From the NCBI GenBank assembly GCA_937138395.1, contig CAKZPB010000079.1:34260-98259 (forward strand): a DNA stretch of 64,000 nt. Reading direction: 5' to 3'. Position numbers and translations under genes: made by a program. The DNA comes from an uncultured Pseudomonadota bacterium. Lineage in GTDB: Bacteria; Pseudomonadota; Gammaproteobacteria; Xanthomonadales; Wenzhouxiangellaceae. Positions 59,801 to 64,000 of this stretch are shown piece by piece. The notes under the pieces were generated by a model. That model made no database searches and was not told where the DNA came from. It saw only the letters and a program-made list of their open reading frames with translations. Within the stretch, counting starts at the first letter, position 1; the number at the start of each line of letters is the position of its first letter.

Positions 59801-60333
59801 GCAGTAATGATGAATCCATGAATGATCAGACGATCGATGACCAGGCGCTGGATCGCCGACTGGCTGCGCTTCCCCAGCACGCATCGGTTGATTCAACCAT
59901 CTGGCCGAAAATCGAACACCGTCTACGACCGCATTCGAAACGGGCCTGGTTCGGTGGCGCTGCGGCAGCAGCCTGTTTTCTGGCCGTAGTCACCATTACC
60001 AACTACAACGCACCCAACTGGTCCGAGCTGCATCGCACGATGGCGCTGCAGGCCGAGGCGGAAGCGATGAGTGCCAGCAGCCTGGTGCCCCAAATGATCA
60101 GCCAGGTTAGCTGGCCTGAAGACATGCGCATCGCGTGGAATGAATACGAGGTGGCCATTGACGAACTGGAACGCGCGCTGGAGCTGAACCCCGGCTATCA
60201 AGTGCTGATCGACACGTTGGCCGCTAAACGGCTCCAGCAATCGCGCCTCGTCAATCAAGCCCAGTCGATCGGCATGATCCGAAATACCCACACTGAACAA
60301 CGACCAACTGGAGTACAGCACTATGACATTTAA
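59797..60333 (+). CDS. Putative membrane anti-sigma factor
   Basis: The 178-residue protein has a cytoplasmic N-terminus of about 45 residues (DDQALDRRLAALPQHASVDS), one membrane segment near 51-68 (WFGGAAAAACFLAVVTIT), and a periplasmic part rich in helix (ELHRTMALQAEAEAMSASS, YEVAIDELERALELNPGYQ). The overlap with the upstream ECF gene and its size and topology point to an anti-sigma factor. It lacks an obvious zinc-binding HxxxCxxC motif, so it is not a ZAS-type protein. The last 11 bases overlap the next gene. The direct interaction is inferred from context. Confidence 0.78.
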   Translation: MSSNDESMNDQTIDDQALDRRLAALPQHASVDSTIWPKIEHRLRPHSKRAWFGGAAAAACFLAVVTITNYNAPNWSELHRTMALQAEAEAMSASSLVPQMISQVSWPEDMRIAWNEYEVAIDELERALELNPGYQVLIDTLAAKRLQQSRLVNQAQSIGMIRNTHTEQRPTGVQHYDI

Positions 60334-61243
60334 TCCCCCAACAACGCCACGATGGGCTGGCTTCCTGACGCTTACGCTGGTGGCCTCCTTCTGCCTTTCG
60401 GCACAAGCCCGGCAGCAAATCGATGAAAGCCGCGAAGCCAATGCAGACGCCCGCATTCATTTCACAGCAGTCACCGGTAACTTCGACATTGTTGGTCATG
60501 ACGACAACAGCTTCCGACTTGAAGGCCAGCTCGGCGACGACGTTGAAGAGCTGATCATCACCGGCGGTCCGGATGACTGGCGCATCGAGCTGGAGCCCAA
60601 GGACGGCAACTACAACTGGCGCGACAGTGTGTCGAGCTCTGATCTGACGCTCTACGTCCCGGTCGCGGCCGAAGTGCGTGCCGGAGTCGTCAGTGCAGAC
60701 CTTCAGGTGGAAAACCTGCTCGGCGCACGCGTTGAAGTTGCCACGGTCAGCGGTAATATCGACCTCGATAATGTGCTTCCAGAGCGCCTGGATGCCAAGA
60801 CCGTCAGCGGCGATCTGTATGTCGAAGGCGGCGGTCAAAGCGATTCCAGCCTGGCTTCAGTTAGTGGCGATGTCGAGGCCACCGAACTGCGCGGCCGCAT
60901 CAGCGTCGAAAGCGTCAGCGGCGATGTCACGATCGAAGCGTTTGACGTGTCCGACCTCGAAGCACAGAGCGTGTCCGGTGACCTGGTCCTGAACATCAGC
61001 CCGCTGGACCGTGCAACACTCGATCTCAGCGCACACAGCGGCGATATCGAACTGGTGCTGCCTGCCACCACCCAGATGGATCTGGAAGCGAATACGTTCT
61101 CCGGTGACTTGAACAATGCCTTCGGTGGTGACGTCATCGAGCGTGCCGGTCCCGGCGAAGAAATGATGTTGATCGATGGCAACGGCGGCGTGCGCATCAA
61201 GGCTCAGACCTTCAGCGGCGAGCTGAATATCGAACGCCAATAA
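60323..61243 (+). CDS. Secreted DUF4097 beta-strand repeat protein
   Basis: The 306-residue exported protein has a signal peptide (GFLTLTLVASFCLSAQA) and a DUF4097 body. It holds a ladder of SGD/SGN motifs spaced about 20 residues apart: VTGNFDIVG, VSGNIDLDN, VSGDLYVEG, VSGDVEATE, VSGDVTIEA, VSGDLVLNI, HSGDIELVL, FSGDLNNAF and FSGELNIER. Each forms one rung of a beta-helix or solenoid. Proteins of this family often follow ECF sigma factors, and some take part in envelope or adhesion functions. The gene starts within the anti-sigma gene and ends at a strong terminator, so it is the last member of the operon and a likely output or sensor of it. Confidence 0.88.
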   Translation: MTFNPPTTPRWAGFLTLTLVASFCLSAQARQQIDESREANADARIHFTAVTGNFDIVGHDDNSFRLEGQLGDDVEELIITGGPDDWRIELEPKDGNYNWRDSVSSSDLTLYVPVAAEVRAGVVSADLQVENLLGARVEVATVSGNIDLDNVLPERLDAKTVSGDLYVEGGGQSDSSLASVSGDVEATELRGRISVESVSGDVTIEAFDVSDLEAQSVSGDLVLNISPLDRATLDLSAHSGDIELVLPATTQMDLEANTFSGDLNNAFGGDVIERAGPGEEMMLIDGNGGVRIKAQTFSGELNIERQ

Positions 61244-61272
61244 TCTCGAGCAACCCCAAACCGAGATCGTGA

Positions 61273-61298
61273 AGCCGGGCCCTGCCCGGCTTTTTTTT
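61273..61298 (+). terminator. Rho-independent terminator of the ECF/DUF4097 operon
   Basis: An eight-base stem (AGCCGGGC at 61273-61280, GCCCGGCT at 61284-61291) with a CCT loop runs into a T tract reaching 61298. It lies 29 bases past the DUF4097 stop. Confidence 0.92.
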
Positions 61299-61361
61299 GG
61301 CTCTGGATGCTGTAACCACAGGTTGCTGCGATCCCCAAATGCCGAAGCGCAACCCGATTAA

Positions 61362-61760
<399 letters not shown>

Positions 61761-61807
61761 CCCGATCCGCTCAGCGAACTGAACACATCTTTTGAGAGGG
61801 AACACGC

Positions 61808-63055
61808 ATGGACAACTCGGTCTTTGAGCTGCAGTACGCACTGGATACCTTTTACTTTCTGATCTGCGGCGCGCTGGTCATGTGGATGGCAGCCGGCTTC
61901 ACCATGCTGGAAGCGGGCCTGGTGCGCGCCAAGAACACCACTGAAATTCTGACCAAGAACGTGGCGCTGTACGCAGTAGCCTGCACGATGTACCTGATCT
62001 GTGGCTACGCCATCATGTACGGCGGCGATGTGTTGCTGGCCGGCATCACAGGTGATGGCGTCAGCGGGGCCGAAGAGGCTGCCACCTATGCTCCTTCAGC
62101 CGACTTCTTCTTCCAGGTCGTGTTTGTGGCCACCGCCATGTCGATTGTTTCGGGTGCCGTGGCCGAGCGCATGAAGCTGTGGGCCTTTCTCGCGTTTGCC
62201 GTGGTCCTGACCGGGTTTATCTACCCGATGGAAGGCCGCTGGACCTGGGGTGAAAACCCGGTGTTCGGGCTGTATTCCTTAAGCGAGTTGGGTTTCTCTG
62301 ATTTTGCCGGCTCCGGCATTGTCCACATGGCCGGTGCAGCGGCCGCGTTGGCCGGTGTGCTGCTGCTCGGTGCACGAAAGGGCAAGTTCGGTCCGGGTGG
62401 CCGCATCAACGGCATACCCGGCGCCAATCTTCCGCTGGCCACGCTTGGCACGTTTATATTGTGGATGGGCTGGTTCGGATTCAACGGCGGCTCGGTGCTG
62501 GCCACGGCATCGGTTGAAAGCGCCAACAGCGTCGCCGTCGTATTCATGAACACCAATGCCGCAGCTTGCGGTGGTTTGATTGCTGCATTGATTCTGAGCC
62601 GCTTCTTGTTCCGCAAGGCCGACCTGACCATGGCCTTGAACGGCGCGCTGGCAGGATTGGTCGCAATCACGGCCGAGCCCTCGACACCGTCACCACTGCA
62701 GGCCACGTTGTTTGGCGCCGCGGGTGGGCTACTGGTCGTCGGTTCCATCCTGGCGCTGGATCGTTTACGCATCGACGACCCGGTCGGTGCGATTTCGGTG
62801 CACGGCACTGTCGGACTGCTGGGCTTGTTACTGGTGCCACTCACCAATGACGGGGCCACCTGGTCCGGCCAGCTGATCGGCGCAGCCACGATCTTTTTCT
62901 GGGTCTTCGGTGCGAGTTTCATCGTCTGGTTTGCATTGAAGCAAACCATCGGCATCCGCATCAGCGAAGAAAACGAATACCGCGGGGCCGACCTGTCCGA
63001 ATGCGGCATGGAAGCCTATCCGGAATTCGTTTCGGTTTCTAACCGATCGGATTGA
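61808..63055 (+). CDS. amtB: Ammonium transporter AmtB
   Basis: The transporter conducts ammonium across the inner membrane. The 415-residue chain has eleven membrane segments by inspection. Family marks are FTMLEAGLVRAKNTTEIL at the N-terminus, the block FVATAMSIVSGAVAERM, the pore motif DFAGSGIVHMAGAAAAL with the conserved His, and the second pore His in ISVHGTVGLLGLLL. There is no cleavable signal peptide, unlike some AmtB proteins. The C-terminal tail (ISEENEYRGADLSECGMEAYP) includes the conserved region that contacts GlnK. It is cotranscribed with glnK, and an mscS gene starts 34 bases after its stop. Confidence 0.96.
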   Translation: MDNSVFELQYALDTFYFLICGALVMWMAAGFTMLEAGLVRAKNTTEILTKNVALYAVACTMYLICGYAIMYGGDVLLAGITGDGVSGAEEAATYAPSADFFFQVVFVATAMSIVSGAVAERMKLWAFLAFAVVLTGFIYPMEGRWTWGENPVFGLYSLSELGFSDFAGSGIVHMAGAAAALAGVLLLGARKGKFGPGGRINGIPGANLPLATLGTFILWMGWFGFNGGSVLATASVESANSVAVVFMNTNAAACGGLIAALILSRFLFRKADLTMALNGALAGLVAITAEPSTPSPLQATLFGAAGGLLVVGSILALDRLRIDDPVGAISVHGTVGLLGLLLVPLTNDGATWSGQLIGAATIFFWVFGASFIVWFALKQTIGIRISEENEYRGADLSECGMEAYPEFVSVSNRSD

Positions 63056-63089
63056 AGGACCAAATCAAACAAGAATCCAAATAGCGACG

Positions 63090-64000
63090 ATGCTCTCCCT
63101 ATTCAAAGGCCTGTCAGCCACCGGCAACCCGTCGGACGTCTCGGTTGAACTGCCGGAAAGCATGACCTGGGATGGCGCGGTCGATTTATTGGTCGAAACG
63201 CTGCTGGAGGGATGGAAAGCGTTTATCGGCCACCTGCCGCTGATGGTTGTCGCGGTGATCATCCTGCTGGTCACCTGGCTGATTTCCAGCCTACTGCAAA
63301 AGCTGATTCAGAAATCCTTGCGCAATCGCAGCATGCGGGAATCGCTGCAGCTGCTGATTCTGCGACTGGTCTCGATCGCGGTCTGGATACTGGGCATTCT
63401 GCTTGCGGCCATTGTGCTGTTTCCGGGTGTCACGCCATCAACGCTGCTCGGCGGCATGGGCGTCCTGTCCATCGCCGTCGGCTTTGCCTTTCGGGATATC
63501 TTCGAGAATTTCTTCGCCGGCATGCTGTTGCTGTGGCGTTTTCCGTTTGAAAACGGCGATTTTATTCAATGCGGCGATATCGAAGGCAAGGTCGAGCGCG
63601 TCGAAATCCGGCTGACCCGCATCCGGCTCGTGACCGGGGAACTGATCGTCATGCCAAACTCCAGGCTGTACAAGAATCCAGTCCGTGTGATGACCGATCA
63701 ACCGTTGCGTCGGATCACCGTCATGACCGGCATTGCTTACAGTGAATCGCTGGAAAAAGCCATTTCACTGATCGAAAATACCCTTCAAACACTCGATACA
63801 GTGTCGGACGAAAAACCGGTTGAAATCTTCGCCAACGGCTTCGGCAGCAGCAGCATGGATATCGAGGTCACCTGGTGGACCAAGCCCACCCCGCTGGACG
63901 TGCGCCGGTCGCGCTCCGAAGTCGTGCGCGCCGTCAAAAAAGCCCTGGATGATGCCGGAATTGAGATTCCGTTCCCGTATCGGACGCTAACGTTCAAAGA
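63090..64000 (+). CDS. MscS-family mechanosensitive channel, 3' truncated by window edge
   Basis: The frame is open from the ATG at 63090 to the window end, so at least 303 codons are present. Three membrane segments are visible: about 48-70 (PLMVVAVIILLVTWLISSLL), about 88-112 (LILRLVSIAVWILGILLAAIVL), and the pore helix TLLGGMGVLSIAVGFAFRD followed by IFENFFAGML. The MscS beta domain follows (GDFIQCGDIEGKVERVEIRLTRIRL, MPNSRLYKNPVRV), then the alpha/beta domain. The pattern is that of small-conductance MscS channels. It begins 34 bases past amtB, so it may share that transcript, although promoter evidence is lacking. The C-terminal end lies outside the window. Confidence 0.92.
   Translation, partial: MLSLFKGLSATGNPSDVSVELPESMTWDGAVDLLVETLLEGWKAFIGHLPLMVVAVIILLVTWLISSLLQKLIQKSLRNRSMRESLQLLILRLVSIAVWILGILLAAIVLFPGVTPSTLLGGMGVLSIAVGFAFRDIFENFFAGMLLLWRFPFENGDFIQCGDIEGKVERVEIRLTRIRLVTGELIVMPNSRLYKNPVRVMTDQPLRRITVMTGIAYSESLEKAISLIENTLQTLDTVSDEKPVEIFANGFGSSSMDIEVTWWTKPTPLDVRRSRSEVVRAVKKALDDAGIEIPFPYRTLTFK

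Overview
The window is ordinary, densely coded chromosome of a free-living, probably marine gammaproteobacterium. I see no phage, plasmid, integron, CRISPR array, rRNA or tRNA. The best lineage clue is a secreted Calx-beta protein at 39847-41022 that ends in LFSDGFES. This short C-terminal tail is frequent in exported proteins of Wenzhouxiangellaceae and related Lysobacterales/Chromatiales. ECF sigma factors paired with TPR-kinases, a MaeB-type malic enzyme and a GlnK-AmtB pair fit that placement, which remains an inference.

Layout. 1-4 kb: the 3' part of a TPR-diguanylate cyclase, then a minus-strand run of rraA, selO and a small secreted NTF2-like protein. 4-7 kb: a DsbD-like thiol reductase followed by a periplasmic thioredoxin-fold protein, closed by a strong terminator. 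7-7.8 kb: an AbrB-type antitoxin plus Doc toxin with a clear sigma-70 promoter and an operator inside it. 7.8-14.6 kb: an esterase-like hydrolase, a flavoprotein, a methyltransferase-like protein, a large membrane TPR protein and a CNNM/CBS protein. 14.6-22.4 kb: the most unusual block, a secreted transglutaminase-fold protein lacking the expected catalytic residues, followed by a 1789-residue secreted protein with PPC-like modules, discoidin-like modules and two VWA domains. 22.5-26.4 kb: a Baeyer-Villiger-type monooxygenase, a CadC-like regulator with a secreted partner, and a CIA30-family protein. 26.4-33.8 kb: an inverted-repeat element, endonuclease VIII and an AddB/AddA-like nuclease-helicase operon. 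33.8-35.4 kb: a diguanylate cyclase and a DUF427 protein. 35.7-41 kb: an ECF sigma factor and Ser/Thr kinase operon, divergent from two secreted proteins. 41-47.5 kb: gltB-gltD, bracketed by repeats. 47.5-50.8 kb: an outer-membrane barrel candidate, srkA and a methyltransferase-like gene. 50.8-55.9 kb: pyruvate kinase, class I aldolase and malic enzyme, all on the minus strand. 56-59 kb: a YegP-like protein, a membrane-anchored peptidase-like hydrolase and a MAPEG protein. 59.2-61.3 kb: an ECF sigma, a putative anti-sigma and a DUF4097 protein. 61.4-64 kb: glnK, amtB and the 5' part of an mscS gene.

How the genes work together. gltBD with glnK-amtB gives ammonium uptake and assimilation. pyk, fba and maeB lie at the glycolysis/gluconeogenesis-malate node. 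dsbD with its thioredoxin-fold neighbour forms a periplasmic reducing pair. Several sensor-regulator modules (two ECF units, one kinase, two GGDEF proteins, one CadC-like protein) stand next to secreted proteins of unknown role. Those modules, and the VWA/transglutaminase-fold pair, are the least understood content here. Starts were moved from the longest possible ORF where a ribosome binding site, signal peptide or family alignment favoured an internal codon.
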